Below, one piece after another: positions 53,172 through 61,976 of a DNA stretch of 64,000 nt. The stretch spans positions 335,684 to 399,683 of the forward strand of contig NZ_JBBMXV010000004.1 in NCBI RefSeq assembly GCF_037996645.1, given 5' to 3'. The notes beneath the pieces are model-generated. The model searched no databases. It was not told the DNA's origin and saw only the letters and a list, made by a program, of their open reading frames with translations. The position numbers were made by a program, and so were the translations under genes. Numbering within the stretch: the first letter of the stretch is position 1; each line of letters starts with the position of its first letter. The stretch is from Halalkalicoccus tibetensis. GTDB taxonomy: Archaea > Halobacteriota > Halobacteria > Halobacteriales > Halalkalicoccaceae.

Positions 53172-54397
53172 TGGTGGGTGTCAGCTTCGCGGACATCGAG
53201 GCCGCCGGGGACCGACTCGACGACGAGAGCGTCGTCAAGCGCACGCCCGTCGAGCGAAGCACGTCGTTGGGCGGGATGGTCGACGCCGACGTCCGCCTGA
53301 AGATGGAGCACCTCCAGTGGACGGGCTCGTTCAAGACCCGCGGCGCGTACAACAAGCTCGCCCGCGAGGCCGGCGAGGGACGGATCGAACACGCGGTCGC
53401 CGCGAGCGCGGGCAACCACGCCCAGGGGGTCGCGCTGGCGGCCACAACGTTGGGAATCGACTCGACGATCGTCATGCCGAAGACCGCCCCCCAGACGAAG
53501 ATCGACGCCACTCGAGGGTATGGCGCGACCGTCGAGCTCCGCGGGACGGACTTCCGGGAAGCGATGGCTCACGCGAAGGAGCTCGCCAACGACGGCGATT
53601 CGACGTTCGTCCACGCCTACGACGACCCCGACATCGTCGCCGGGCAAGGTACTCTAGGAGTCGAGATGGTCGAGGACTGTCCCGACGTCGACACCGTCGT
53701 CGTCCCCATCGGCGGCGGCGGGCTGATCAGTGGGATCTCGCTGGCGTTCGCGGAGCTCGCGCCCGACGTCCGGGTCGTCGGCGTTCAGGCCGAGGAAGCC
53801 GCGACCGTCCCCGAGAGCCTCGATAAGGGTGTCCCACAGACGCTCGATTCGGTCGACACCATCGCCGACGGGATCGCCACGGGCGGCGTCTCCGAACTCA
53901 CCCTCGGGATCATCGAGGAGCACGTCGACCGGGTGATCACCGTCTCCGACGGCCAGATCGCGCGTGCAGTCCTGCTGTTGCTCGAGCGCGCGAAACAGCT
54001 CGTCGAGGGCGCGGGCGCCGCGGGGGTCGCGGCAATGCTCTCGGACGAACTCGACGTGCGCGGCGAGACCGTGATGCCGCTTCTGTGTGGCGGGAACCTC
54101 GATATGACGATGCTCCAGACGGTGCTCGTCCACGCGCTGACCGATCGCCAGCAGCTGCTGCACCTCCGGGTACGGATCGACGACGTGCCCGGGCGCATGG
54201 CCGAGCTCTCGACGCTGATCTCCGAGCACGACGCCAACATCCGGACGGTGCGTCACGAGCGCTCCGTCGCGGACCTCGACGTCGGCGAGGCCTACCTCGT
54301 CTTTCGGATCGAGACCAGCGGCGCCGAGCACTCCCGGTCCATCACCGAATCGATCACCGACCGCGGCTACGACGTCGCGATCGTGAACCGCACGTAG
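53171..54397 (+). CDS. Threonine/serine ammonia-lyase with C-terminal ACT domain
   Basis: 408-residue PLP enzyme that deaminates threonine or serine to a 2-oxo acid. The PLP lysine is K55 in TGSFKTRGAYNKL, followed by SAGNHAQGVAL and the glycine loop VPIGGGGLISGISLA that holds the phosphate. The last 80 residues (LHLRVRIDDVPGRMAELSTL) are a regulatory ACT domain. The family covers both IlvA/TdcB-type threonine deaminases and serine deaminases. Coupled by overlap to dimethylglycine dehydrogenase, the likely role here is serine to pyruvate plus ammonia, finishing betaine breakdown. Threonine use is equally possible biochemically. Confidence 0.88.
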   Translation: MVGVSFADIEAAGDRLDDESVVKRTPVERSTSLGGMVDADVRLKMEHLQWTGSFKTRGAYNKLAREAGEGRIEHAVAASAGNHAQGVALAATTLGIDSTIVMPKTAPQTKIDATRGYGATVELRGTDFREAMAHAKELANDGDSTFVHAYDDPDIVAGQGTLGVEMVEDCPDVDTVVVPIGGGGLISGISLAFAELAPDVRVVGVQAEEAATVPESLDKGVPQTLDSVDTIADGIATGGVSELTLGIIEEHVDRVITVSDGQIARAVLLLLERAKQLVEGAGAAGVAAMLSDELDVRGETVMPLLCGGNLDMTMLQTVLVHALTDRQQLLHLRVRIDDVPGRMAELSTLISEHDANIRTVRHERSVADLDVGEAYLVFRIETSGAEHSRSITESITDRGYDVAIVNRT

Positions 54398-54473
54398 CGA
54401 TCGTCACCGTTTCGTTGTCCTCAATTCCGGATCGGGTCGACACTACCGAAAGGTATTAGGAAGACTGTTATAG

Positions 54474-54493
54474 ACATGAGTCAACATGAGTCA
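54474..54493 (+). repeat. Tandem 10-bp duplication at the BCCT start codon
   Basis: ACATGAGTCA is repeated head to tail at 54474-54483 and 54484-54493. Both copies contain an ATG, but only the second (54486) is in frame with the transporter. The first leads to a frame whose product is arginine-rich and not credible. The duplication may affect initiation or mark a recent slip. Confidence 0.8.
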
Positions 54494-56159
54494 ATCAGAC
54501 GGGCGGGGAGCGATCGGCCGGTTCGTCGACGAGCTCGACGTCACCGTTTTCGGGGTGGGGTTCGCCATCGCGGCCGTCGCGGTCGTGGGGTTCCTGCTCA
54601 GTCCCGATCGAACCGCCGAGGTCATGCAGGGTACCAACGAGTACCTCTGGAGCACCTTCGGCTGGGCCTATCTGCTGGTGATGTTCACCCTGGTCGCGTT
54701 CGTCTTCTTCCTGATCTTCAGCCCCTGGGGCAACATCAAGCTCGGCGGGCCCGACGAGGAGCCCGAGTTCACCTTCCTCGCGTACTTCTCGATGATCTAT
54801 TCGGCGGGGATCGCGGCGGGGATCGTCTTCTGGGGACCCGCGGAGGCCATCTTCTACTTCGGCGACGTGCCGCCGCTGGTCGGCGCCGAGGCCGAAACCA
54901 CCGGGGCGGCGGTCGGCGCGATCCGATACACGTTCTTCCACTGGGGCGTCTCGGCGTGGTGTGCCTATACGATCATGGCGCTGCCGATCGCCTACTACGC
55001 CTACCGCCACGACGCGCCCATCCGCATCTCGACGGTGATCGCGCCGTTCGTCGGGCTCGACAACCTCGAGAGCCCGTGGGCGAAGGCGATCGACGTGCTG
55101 GCGGTGTTCGCGACGATCGGCGGGGTCGCCGCGACGCTCGGGTTCGTCGGGAGCCAGTTCCTCGTCGGCATCGAGTACACCACCGGGACGGGCGTCACCG
55201 ACCTCGGGACGATCCTCGTGATCACGGGGCTGACGGTCGCCTTTACGATCTCGGTCGCCCTCGGCGTACGAAAGGGGATCCGCCGGCTCTCCTACTTCAA
55301 CATGATGCTGTTCGGGCTGCTCACGATTCTGACCTTCCTTCTGGGCCCGACGAGCTACATCATGAGCGTCGGCACCGAGGCCCTCGGGGGCTACATCAAC
55401 CAGTTCATCGAGATGAGCTTCCACACGGGCGCGGCGACCGGCCAGGAGGAGTGGGTCGGCACGTGGACGATCTTCTACTGGGCGTGGTGGTTCTCCTGGA
55501 CGCCGTTCGTCGGGCTGTTCATCGCGCGGATCTCCCGCGGGCGCACCGTCCGCCAGGTCGCGGCGACCGGCGTGCTCGCCTCGACCGCGGTGACCCTGCC
55601 GTGGTTCGCGACGATGGGCGCGACCTCCATCTTCCTGCAGGACGCCGGCCAGGCGGACGTCCTCGGGACGATCGAGGCGTTCGGCGGCGACGAGGCCGCG
55701 GCGGGCTACCCGATGTTCGAGGCGCTCCCGGTCGGGTTCGAGGCGCCGCTTTTGGGCTCGCTGCTCATGCTGCTGTTCATCGTCCTCATCACGACGTTCT
55801 TCATCACCTCGGCGGACTCCTCGACGCTCGCGCTGGGGATGCTGACCACCGGCGGGGTCGAGCAGCCCTCGACGATCAACCGCGTGATCTGGGGCGGGTT
55901 CATCGGCGCGCTGGCCTCCCTCCTGTTGGTCACCGGCGGGACCGACGCGCTCCAGCAGGCCGCGATCATCACCGGCGGGCCGTTCGCGCTCATCACGCTG
56001 CTGGCCGTCGGCGTGATGATCCTCACGTTCGGCAAACACCACCCGCTGTTCATGCGCGAGGAGAACGAAGCGCCGATCCCGTCGGTCGAACCCGACGTCG
56101 GCGACGGCGCGGCGGTCGAGACCGACGGCGCCGGCGAGGCCGAGGACGGGGACGACTGA
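54486..56159 (+). CDS. BCCT-family transporter (betaine/choline/carnitine type)
   Basis: 557 residues with about 12 membrane helices. The BCCT signature is YWAWWFSWTPFVGLFIARIS with the following SRGRTVRQV near residue 340, and the glycine-rich helix reads IYSAGIAAGIVFWGPAEA, like the ion-binding region of BetP. It should import glycine betaine or a related quaternary amine with Na+ or H+. The acidic tail (VETDGAGEAEDGDD) is typical of halophiles. BCCT carriers serve both osmoprotection and catabolism; here the position directly after the betaine-breakdown genes favours supply of substrate. A promoter-like GTATTAGG or TGTTATAG lies 15-35 bp upstream. Confidence 0.93.
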   Translation: MSQSDGRGAIGRFVDELDVTVFGVGFAIAAVAVVGFLLSPDRTAEVMQGTNEYLWSTFGWAYLLVMFTLVAFVFFLIFSPWGNIKLGGPDEEPEFTFLAYFSMIYSAGIAAGIVFWGPAEAIFYFGDVPPLVGAEAETTGAAVGAIRYTFFHWGVSAWCAYTIMALPIAYYAYRHDAPIRISTVIAPFVGLDNLESPWAKAIDVLAVFATIGGVAATLGFVGSQFLVGIEYTTGTGVTDLGTILVITGLTVAFTISVALGVRKGIRRLSYFNMMLFGLLTILTFLLGPTSYIMSVGTEALGGYINQFIEMSFHTGAATGQEEWVGTWTIFYWAWWFSWTPFVGLFIARISRGRTVRQVAATGVLASTAVTLPWFATMGATSIFLQDAGQADVLGTIEAFGGDEAAAGYPMFEALPVGFEAPLLGSLLMLLFIVLITTFFITSADSSTLALGMLTTGGVEQPSTINRVIWGGFIGALASLLLVTGGTDALQQAAIITGGPFALITLLAVGVMILTFGKHHPLFMREENEAPIPSVEPDVGDGAAVETDGAGEAEDGDD

Positions 56160-56168
56160 GCGACTGAA

Positions 56169-56609
56169 CTACTCCAGCTTGCTTCGTCTGACGGTCGTCA
56201 CGGGGGCGTTGGCCGTTCTGACGACCCGTTCGGCGACGCTGCCGAGGATGACGTCCTCGACCCCGTCGCGCCCGTGGGTGCCCATGACGATGCAGTCGAT
56301 TCCGTTCCGGTCGGCGTACTCGACGATCTCCTCGTGGGCCTTCCCGCTCTCGACGGCGGTGGTGCTCGAGAGCCCTCGCCTCTCGGCCTCGACCGAGACC
56401 TCCTCGGTGATCTCCCGGCCGTACTCGACCCAGTCGTCGCGCTCGTCGGCCTGGCGCATCGAGCCCGACGGGATCGTCACCAGTCGCGACTCGACGACGT
56501 AGAGCGCGTGGACCGTCGCATCGAACGCCTCGGCGAGGTCGATCCCGTGTTCGACCGCCTTGCGCGCGTCCTTGCTCCCGTCGGTCGGGATGAGGATATC
56601 GTGGTACAT
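56169..56609 (-). CDS. Universal stress protein (UspA family)
   Basis: 146-residue Usp domain: MYHDILIPTDGSKDARKAVEHG at the start and MGTHGRDGVEDVILGSVAERVV near the end, the latter being the G-x2-G-x9-G-S ATP-binding motif. It is therefore of the nucleotide-binding class. It lies convergent with the BCCT gene (9 bp apart) and divergent from the sarcosine oxidase gene. A regulatory or protective role at high flux of formaldehyde or peroxide is speculation. The start is the ATG at 56607-56609. Confidence 0.9.
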   Translation of the reverse strand: MYHDILIPTDGSKDARKAVEHGIDLAEAFDATVHALYVVESRLVTIPSGSMRQADERDDWVEYGREITEEVSVEAERRGLSSTTAVESGKAHEEIVEYADRNGIDCIVMGTHGRDGVEDVILGSVAERVVRTANAPVTTVRRSKLE

Positions 56610-56719
56610 GTCAGCCCCTTCGAGAACGCCGACCAAATCGTTTTCGACCGTTCGGACCCCGCCCGCCGAGCGCCAAGGTTTATGCCGACGCTCCGGCTTT
56701 GAACGCCCGGGAGAACGGA

Positions 56720-57850
56720 ATGGCGACTCACTACGACGACATCGTTATCGGCGTCGGCGGTATGGGCAGCGCGACCAGCTACCGGCTCGCACAGCGCGGC
56801 CGGGACGTCCTCGGGCTCGAACGCTACGACGTCCCCCACGCGATGGGTTCCTCGCACGGGGTCTCGCGGATCATCCGGCTCGCGTACTACGAACACCCCT
56901 CGTACGTTCCGCTGATCCGCCGGGCCTACGAGCTCTGGGACGAGGTCCAGACCCGCCACGGCGAGCAGCTGCTGTTCGAGACGGGCTCGATCGACGCCGC
57001 TCCTGAGGACGACCCGCTCTTTCGGGGGTCGCTTCGCTCCTGCGAGGAGTACGACATCGACCACGAGGTGCTCTCGGGTACCGAGATCAACGAGCGGTAT
57101 CCGGGCTACGACCTTCCGGAGGATCACATGGCGGTCTACCAGCCCAACGGCGGCTACGTCCTCTCCGAGCGGGCGATCGTCGCCCACGTCACGCAGGCCC
57201 AGCGCGAGGGCGCGCGGATCCAAGCCCGCGAGCGCGCCACGGGCTGGGAGCCCGAGGGCGATGGGGTGCGTGTCACGACCGACCGCGGGGAGTACACTGC
57301 CGACGATCTCGTGATCGCCTCGGGCGCGTGGGCGGGCAAACATATCGACGCCCTCGACGGGATCGCGGTTCCCCAACGCCAGGTGCTCGCCTGGCTCCAG
57401 CCCCGGGAGCCCGAGCGGTTCATGCCCCGGAACTTCCCAGTCTGGAACCTCCAGGTCGAGGAGGGCCGGTTCTACGGGCTGCCGATCGTCAAGGTGCCGG
57501 GGTTCAAGTTCGGCCGATACATGCATCGCGAGGAGGACGTCGACCCCGACGCGATGAACCGCGATCCGGAACCCGAGGACGAGTGGCTCCTCCGGGAGTT
57601 CGCGGAGAACCACTTCCCGCAGGGGACGGGTCCGACGATGCAGCTGGCGACCTGCATGTTCACGAACACCCCCGACGAACACTTCGTCATCGACCGGCAC
57701 CACGAGCACCCGCAGGTCGTCTTCGGCGCCGGGTTCTCGGGCCACGGCTACAAGTTCGCGAGCGTCATCGGCGAGGTCCTCGCGGACCTGGCGAGCGAGG
57801 GCCACACCGACCACCCGATCGACTTCCTCTCGCTCGACCGGTTCGATTGA
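56720..57850 (+). CDS. Monomeric sarcosine oxidase/N-methyl amino acid oxidase
   Basis: 376-residue flavoenzyme of the MSOX/SolA family. It oxidises the N-methyl group of sarcosine (or related N-methyl amino acids) to formaldehyde, glycine and hydrogen peroxide. The FAD strand is DIVIGVGGMGSATSYRLAQRG at residues 7-27. The covalent FAD cysteine is C312 in LATCMFTNTPDEHFVID, matching the CMYTxTPDxxF motif of MSOX. The substrate loop HAMGSSHGVSRIIRLAYYE is also characteristic. It completes the step from sarcosine to glycine in the proposed betaine pathway. The TATA-like GGTTTATGCC is 35-45 bp before the ATG. Confidence 0.87.
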   Translation: MATHYDDIVIGVGGMGSATSYRLAQRGRDVLGLERYDVPHAMGSSHGVSRIIRLAYYEHPSYVPLIRRAYELWDEVQTRHGEQLLFETGSIDAAPEDDPLFRGSLRSCEEYDIDHEVLSGTEINERYPGYDLPEDHMAVYQPNGGYVLSERAIVAHVTQAQREGARIQARERATGWEPEGDGVRVTTDRGEYTADDLVIASGAWAGKHIDALDGIAVPQRQVLAWLQPREPERFMPRNFPVWNLQVEEGRFYGLPIVKVPGFKFGRYMHREEDVDPDAMNRDPEPEDEWLLREFAENHFPQGTGPTMQLATCMFTNTPDEHFVIDRHHEHPQVVFGAGFSGHGYKFASVIGEVLADLASEGHTDHPIDFLSLDRFD

Positions 57851-57913
57851 GCTCCCAACGCGCCCTTCGCGCCGCGTTCCCGGAACGCCGCGATCGTTTC
57901 CCTGGTTGGGAGC
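57851..57913. terminator. Large inverted-repeat structure between convergent genes
   Basis: GCTCCCAAC (57851-57859) pairs with GTTGGGAGC (57905-57913). Inside, GCGTTCC/GGAACGC forms a tight stem (57874-57880/57882-57888) and GCGC stretches allow another small one. It starts immediately after the sarcosine oxidase stop and ends about 50 bp before the mannonate dehydratase stop. It may terminate transcription from one or both sides, though it lacks a long T-run. Confidence 0.45.
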
Positions 57914-57964
57914 CGGCACGGGGGAACCTATCTATCGAACCGACGATATCGTGACAGAGAGTCG

Positions 57965-58933
57965 CTACTTCGGGTCCGACCGCGATCGTTCGAGCAGCCC
58001 CGTCATGTAGCCGATGGCGAACAGTCGACCCTTCGTCTCGTAGCCGGGCTTGGTGTTCTGTTCGCCGGCCATCGTCGGGACGTGGTCCGGGCGCATCGGC
58101 CCCTCGAAGCCGACCTCCCGATAGGCCCGCATCGCCGCGAGCATGTCGGTCGGGCCGTCGTCGTGCCAGGTCTCGACGAAGCTATCGGCCGTCCCCTCGA
58201 CGTCGCGGAAGTGGACGAAATTGATCCTCTCGCCGAAGTGGCGGATCGTCTCGGGGACGTCGACGCCCATCGCCGCGAAGTTGCCCTGACAGAAGGTCAC
58301 GCCGTTGTGCTCGCTGTCGACGACGTCGAGCACCCGCTCGTAGGCCTCGACGCCGTTGACGATCCGCGGGATCCCCCGGACCGACTCGCGCGGCGGGTCG
58401 TCGGGGTGGAGCCCGAGCTTGACGCCGGCCTCCTCGGCGACGGGGACCACCTCCCGGAGGAAGTGCTCGAGGTTCCCCCAGAGCTCCTCGCGGGTGACAT
58501 CGATGCCCTCCGGCGGGGGGCCGTCGCCCGTCTTCGCGGCGTCGAACGCGGTGGTCAGCGACCCGCCGCGGGCCTCGACGTGGACGTCGGTTCGCGCCCA
58601 TCGGATCCCGCCCATCCAGTCGTAACAGACGACGGGGATCCCGAGGCGACCGGCGTCCCGGAGGAACCGCTTGAACGCCGCGATCTCCTCGTCGCGTCCC
58701 TCGAGGCCGAACCGCGTGACGTCAGTAAGGGGAACGCTGCCCTCGACGACGTCGAGGTCGATCCCCGCGCCCTCGAACCAGTTCTTCAGCCTCGATAGCT
58801 CGTCGTAGCTCCAGAACCGCTTTCCATCGCCGATCTCGAGCGAGTGGAGCACCGCGCTGGTGACTCCCATCTGTTTCGCCAGCTCCCACCGCCGATCAGG
58901 CTCCGGCGGGAGGACGAGCGATAGTTCGACCAT
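57965..58933 (-). CDS. uxuA: Mannonate dehydratase (UxuA family)
   Basis: 322-residue TIM-barrel enzyme that dehydrates D-mannonate to 2-keto-3-deoxygluconate in hexuronate breakdown. Family motifs are LGLHPDDPPRESVRG with metal ligands, VTFCQGNFAAMGVDV, NFVHFRDVEG and the late MRPDHVPTMAGEQ. These match the Mn/Fe-binding Cys-His-His-Asp set of UxuA (cysteine in FCQGN, histidines in LHPDD and HFRDV, aspartate in RPDHVP). It is slightly shorter than E. coli UxuA, as in other archaeal and Gram-positive members. It opens the sugar-acid block that continues to the end of the window. A promoter-like GTACTAAGCC lies about 25 bp upstream. Confidence 0.88.
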   Translation of the reverse strand: MVELSLVLPPEPDRRWELAKQMGVTSAVLHSLEIGDGKRFWSYDELSRLKNWFEGAGIDLDVVEGSVPLTDVTRFGLEGRDEEIAAFKRFLRDAGRLGIPVVCYDWMGGIRWARTDVHVEARGGSLTTAFDAAKTGDGPPPEGIDVTREELWGNLEHFLREVVPVAEEAGVKLGLHPDDPPRESVRGIPRIVNGVEAYERVLDVVDSEHNGVTFCQGNFAAMGVDVPETIRHFGERINFVHFRDVEGTADSFVETWHDDGPTDMLAAMRAYREVGFEGPMRPDHVPTMAGEQNTKPGYETKGRLFAIGYMTGLLERSRSDPK

Positions 58934-59271
58934 GCCACCAGGATCGGTTCGTGCCGGCTTAGTACGTTTGCTTCCTCCCGAAGCGATCGGCGAGGAGGAT
59001 ATCGGAGACGCCAGCAGTGCCGGCCGTATCGGCCCGAAAGAACGACCACGATCTCACGACCGTCGGCCGTTCGGGACGGGAGAACGCAAACGGATCGTCG
59101 GAAACGGGCCCTCTCCGGATCCACCTCCAACGAACGCCGTTCTCCGTCGTTACTGGCGTACCCACGTAACGACGAGGGCCGGGGCTCGGGAGTGCGGACG
59201 AGCAGCACGAACGGCCGCTCGCCCGCCGGAGGTCGACGGGATCCGCGGTGGGAAGCGGGTGGATCGCGGCG
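58934..59271. other. 338-bp intergenic region upstream of uxuA
   Basis: No gene is credible here. Apart from the uxuA promoter-like element near 58956-58965, I see no long inverted or direct repeats. The length suggests uxuA is transcribed separately from the SDR gene behind it. Confidence 0.4.
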
Positions 59272-60279
59272 TTACTCCCGGCCGGCGGCCGCCTCGAACC
59301 CCGCGCTCGCCTCGCGCCAGGCGGCGATCAGCGCGTCGTCGTCCTCGCTGTCCCACGGCTCGATTTTTCCGTTCGCCTCGAGCCACTCGACGGTCCGGCG
59401 AACCCCCTCCTCGAAGGGGATCGTGTACTCGAAGTCCAGATCCCGCCGTGCCTTCGCGTTGTCGAAGACGGTGCTGTACCGGAAGTGATCCTCGAGCATC
59501 CCCGTTCGGTCGGGGACGGCGGCGACGAGCTGCTCGGTCGGGACGTGGACGAGCTCCGGGTCGGGCGCGTCGAGCGCGCGGGCGACCCGGCGGTGGTACT
59601 GGTTCCAGCTGATGACCTCCTCGCTGGTGACGTGGTAGGCCTCGCCGTAGGCGGCGGGGTTGCCGACGGCGTTCACGAACGCCCGGGCGACGTCCTCGCG
59701 GTGGCAGGGCCCCCACAGCGAGGAGCCGTCGCCGTGGACGACGATCGGCTTTCCCTTTCTGATGCGATCTATGTAGTAGGTCCCGGTCCCGAGCGTGTGG
59801 AGCACGGGCCCGCCCTCGCCGTAGGTGCTCCAGGGTCGGATGACCGTGCTCTCGAAGGCCTCGCCGTGGGCCTCGAGGAGGACGTCCTCGGCGGCGGCCT
59901 TCCTCGCGCCGTACTCGCTGACCGCGGGCTCGCGGGCGGCGTTCTCCGTAACGGGATTTCGCTCGGGCGGGCGATGGTAGACGTCGACCGTCGAGCAGAA
60001 GACGTACTGCTCGATCGCGCCCTCGAACGCCGAGACCGCCTCCTCGGCCTGCTCGGGGGTGAAACAGACCATGTCGATCACGCAGTCAGCGTCGAGCGCT
60101 TGGAGCTCCCGGAGCCGGTCGCGGTCGTTGCGGTCGCCGTGGACGAACTCGACGGAGTCGGGAACGTCGGCGTCGGACTCGCCGCGGGTGAAACAGACGA
60201 CGCTATGGCCCGCGGCGACGAGCTCCCGGGTGATCGCCGTGCTGATGAGCCCCGTCCCGCCGATGATGAGTACGCGCAT
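59272..60279 (-). CDS. NAD-dependent epimerase/dehydratase (extended SDR)
   Basis: 335 residues of the extended short-chain dehydrogenase fold. The Rossmann motif is VLIIGGTGLISTAITRELV at the N-terminus, TYGEGGP and the YxxxK-like motif SEYGARKAAAEDVL in the middle, with serine in VFCSTVDVYH. The size suits sugar nucleotide epimerases or uronate/sugar dehydrogenases. It is 57 bp downstream of the Gfo/Idh/MocA gene on the same strand, so the two form a unit, probably in sugar or sugar-acid conversion. The substrate is unknown. Confidence 0.83.
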   Translation of the reverse strand: MRVLIIGGTGLISTAITRELVAAGHSVVCFTRGESDADVPDSVEFVHGDRNDRDRLRELQALDADCVIDMVCFTPEQAEEAVSAFEGAIEQYVFCSTVDVYHRPPERNPVTENAAREPAVSEYGARKAAAEDVLLEAHGEAFESTVIRPWSTYGEGGPVLHTLGTGTYYIDRIRKGKPIVVHGDGSSLWGPCHREDVARAFVNAVGNPAAYGEAYHVTSEEVISWNQYHRRVARALDAPDPELVHVPTEQLVAAVPDRTGMLEDHFRYSTVFDNAKARRDLDFEYTIPFEEGVRRTVEWLEANGKIEPWDSEDDDALIAAWREASAGFEAAAGRE

Positions 60280-60336
60280 GGCTCGGAGGTCGCGCTCGAC
60301 CGGTATAACTCGGCGGGTCGGAGTTCGTGAGGGCGC

Positions 60337-61437
60337 TCAGTCCTCGTCCTCGACCGGTTCGGGCGAGAGCGCGCCCGAGTCGACCATCGCCTCGAGCGGG
60401 TTGTCGGCGACGTCGAGCGGGAGATCGACCCGGCCGCGCCGGCGAACCGACTCGTAGCCGCCGAAGAGGATCTCGGCGGTGTTGAGACCGATCCGGCCGC
60501 TCAGGCCCGACTCCTCGCCGGTCTCCAGGCTCTCGATCACGGCGGCGACCGATCGGTTCTGGAACAGTGAGCCGAAGCGTCCCTCCTCGGTGCCGGCCAT
60601 ATGCATGTCCTCGCCAGCGACGTCGACCGGCTCGCGGCTCCCCCCGCGTTCGAGCTCGAGCATCGGGCCGTCCTCGACGTCGATCTGGATCGCGCCCTCG
60701 GTCCCCCGCAGCAGGAACGCGGCGTCGATCAGGCCGCTTCCGGCTCCCGTCGAGAGGACGCCATGAACGCCGTTGCCGTAGCGCCACTGGGCGAACATCT
60801 GGTTCTCCTGGTGGGCGCCGAAGCGGACGTCCTCCTCGCGGTAGTCCAGTTGGGCGATGACCCACTCGGCGGGCCGGTCGTCGTTGAACATCCCCGCGAG
60901 GTCGACGGTGTGGGCGCCCAGATCGTAGAAGTCGCCCCAGCCGATCGTCACGCGCTCGAGCTCGCCGATCTCGCCGGCATCGAGGAGGCGTTTGGCCTCG
61001 GTGAAGGGGCGGGCGAACCGGCGCTGACGGTTGAAGGTGAGCTGGACGCCGTGGCGCCAGCAGGTCTGGACGAGCCGCTGGGCGCTCTCCCAGGTGTGGG
61101 CGATCGGCTTCTCGCAGTGGATCGCCCCCACGCCGGCGCGGGCGCAGCCGACGACGACCGGCTCGTGGATCGCGGGCGGGACGGCCACGCTGACGACGTC
61201 GGGCTCGGCGCCCGCGAGCATCGCCTCGAACCCCTCGTAGATCCCCTCGTCGTCGATCCCGAACTCCTCGGCGAACGCCCGGGCGTTCTCCGGGACGACG
61301 TCGGCACACGCGACGATCCGACACTGGTCGTGCTCCCGATACGCCTCGGCGTGCCGATAGCCCATCGCGAACCCCTCGACGGTCGGGTTCGCCGGGTCCG
61401 GGCCGGTTCCGATGATAGCGATATCGTACTGGCTCAT
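60337..61437 (-). CDS. Gfo/Idh/MocA-family oxidoreductase
   Basis: 366 residues. The N-terminal Rossmann domain opens SQYDIAIIGTGPDPANP, with a short insert after the glycine motif, and contains the family motif VGAIHCEKPIAHTWESA, whose lysine and proline are part of the active site. The C-terminal alpha/beta domain (GDFYDLGAHTVDLAGMF) carries the D-x3-H region. Such enzymes oxidise or reduce sugars, inositols and sugar acids with NAD(P). It leads the two-gene unit with the SDR gene. The start at 61437 is favoured because upstream sequence is basic. Confidence 0.85.
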   Translation of the reverse strand: MSQYDIAIIGTGPDPANPTVEGFAMGYRHAEAYREHDQCRIVACADVVPENARAFAEEFGIDDEGIYEGFEAMLAGAEPDVVSVAVPPAIHEPVVVGCARAGVGAIHCEKPIAHTWESAQRLVQTCWRHGVQLTFNRQRRFARPFTEAKRLLDAGEIGELERVTIGWGDFYDLGAHTVDLAGMFNDDRPAEWVIAQLDYREEDVRFGAHQENQMFAQWRYGNGVHGVLSTGAGSGLIDAAFLLRGTEGAIQIDVEDGPMLELERGGSREPVDVAGEDMHMAGTEEGRFGSLFQNRSVAAVIESLETGEESGLSGRIGLNTAEILFGGYESVRRRGRVDLPLDVADNPLEAMVDSGALSPEPVEDED

Positions 61438-61526
61438 TCGCTGGAGGGACCATCGGGCAACCCCGAGATATGGTTTTCGGTCGTGACACACGTACATTGA
61501 TATACTCCGGCCGGCAGTAGAGGGGT

Positions 61527-61976
61527 ATGCATCGCGCACTCGTCGCCGTCGACGGCACCGAACGCGACCGCGAGCTGCTGAGCGAGGCGGCCGACTACGC
61601 CGCCGGGACGGACGCGGAACTCCTGCTTCTGGTGACGGTCCCCGAGGAGACGATCGAGGCCAACAGCGAGACGATCGACCGGATCGCCGAGGTCGAACAC
61701 ACCTCCTACAGCTCCGATACCGTGCTCGCGTCGGTCGAGAACCCGGTCCGCGAGACCGCCGAGGCGGTGATCGGGAACGGAGTCGACTACGAGATCCGAA
61801 CGGGGGTGACCGACGAACGGGTCGACGCGATCCTCCAGGTCGCCGAGGAGGCCGGTTGCGATCACCTGTTCATGCTGGGCCGGCGCCGTTCGCCGACCGG
61901 CAAGGCGGTCTTCGGCGACGAGACCCAGCGCGCGATCCTGAACTTCGAGGGCTACGTCACCGTCTCGTTCGATTAA
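61527..61976 (+). CDS. Universal stress protein-like (UspA family)
   Basis: 149 residues with the Usp fold (ALVAVDGTERDRELLSEAADYA at the start, MLGRRRSPTGKAVFGDETQRAIL near the end). The C-terminal motif is of the G-R-R-R-S-P-T-G-K type seen in several haloarchaeal Usp proteins, and the usual glycine-serine after it is replaced by GDETQ, so ATP binding may be altered. It is divergent from the Gfo/Idh gene. Its stop codon shares TTAA (61973-61976) with the convergent isomerase gene. A TATA-like TGATATACTCC lies about 21-31 bp upstream. Confidence 0.82.
   Translation: MHRALVAVDGTERDRELLSEAADYAAGTDAELLLLVTVPEETIEANSETIDRIAEVEHTSYSSDTVLASVENPVRETAEAVIGNGVDYEIRTGVTDERVDAILQVAEEAGCDHLFMLGRRRSPTGKAVFGDETQRAILNFEGYVTVSFD

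Noticed and set aside
54476-56167. A 563-codon frame starting at the first ATG of the duplicated BCCT start
   Set aside because: The product is arginine-rich and lacks membrane segments, while the frame from 54486 gives a full BCCT transporter.
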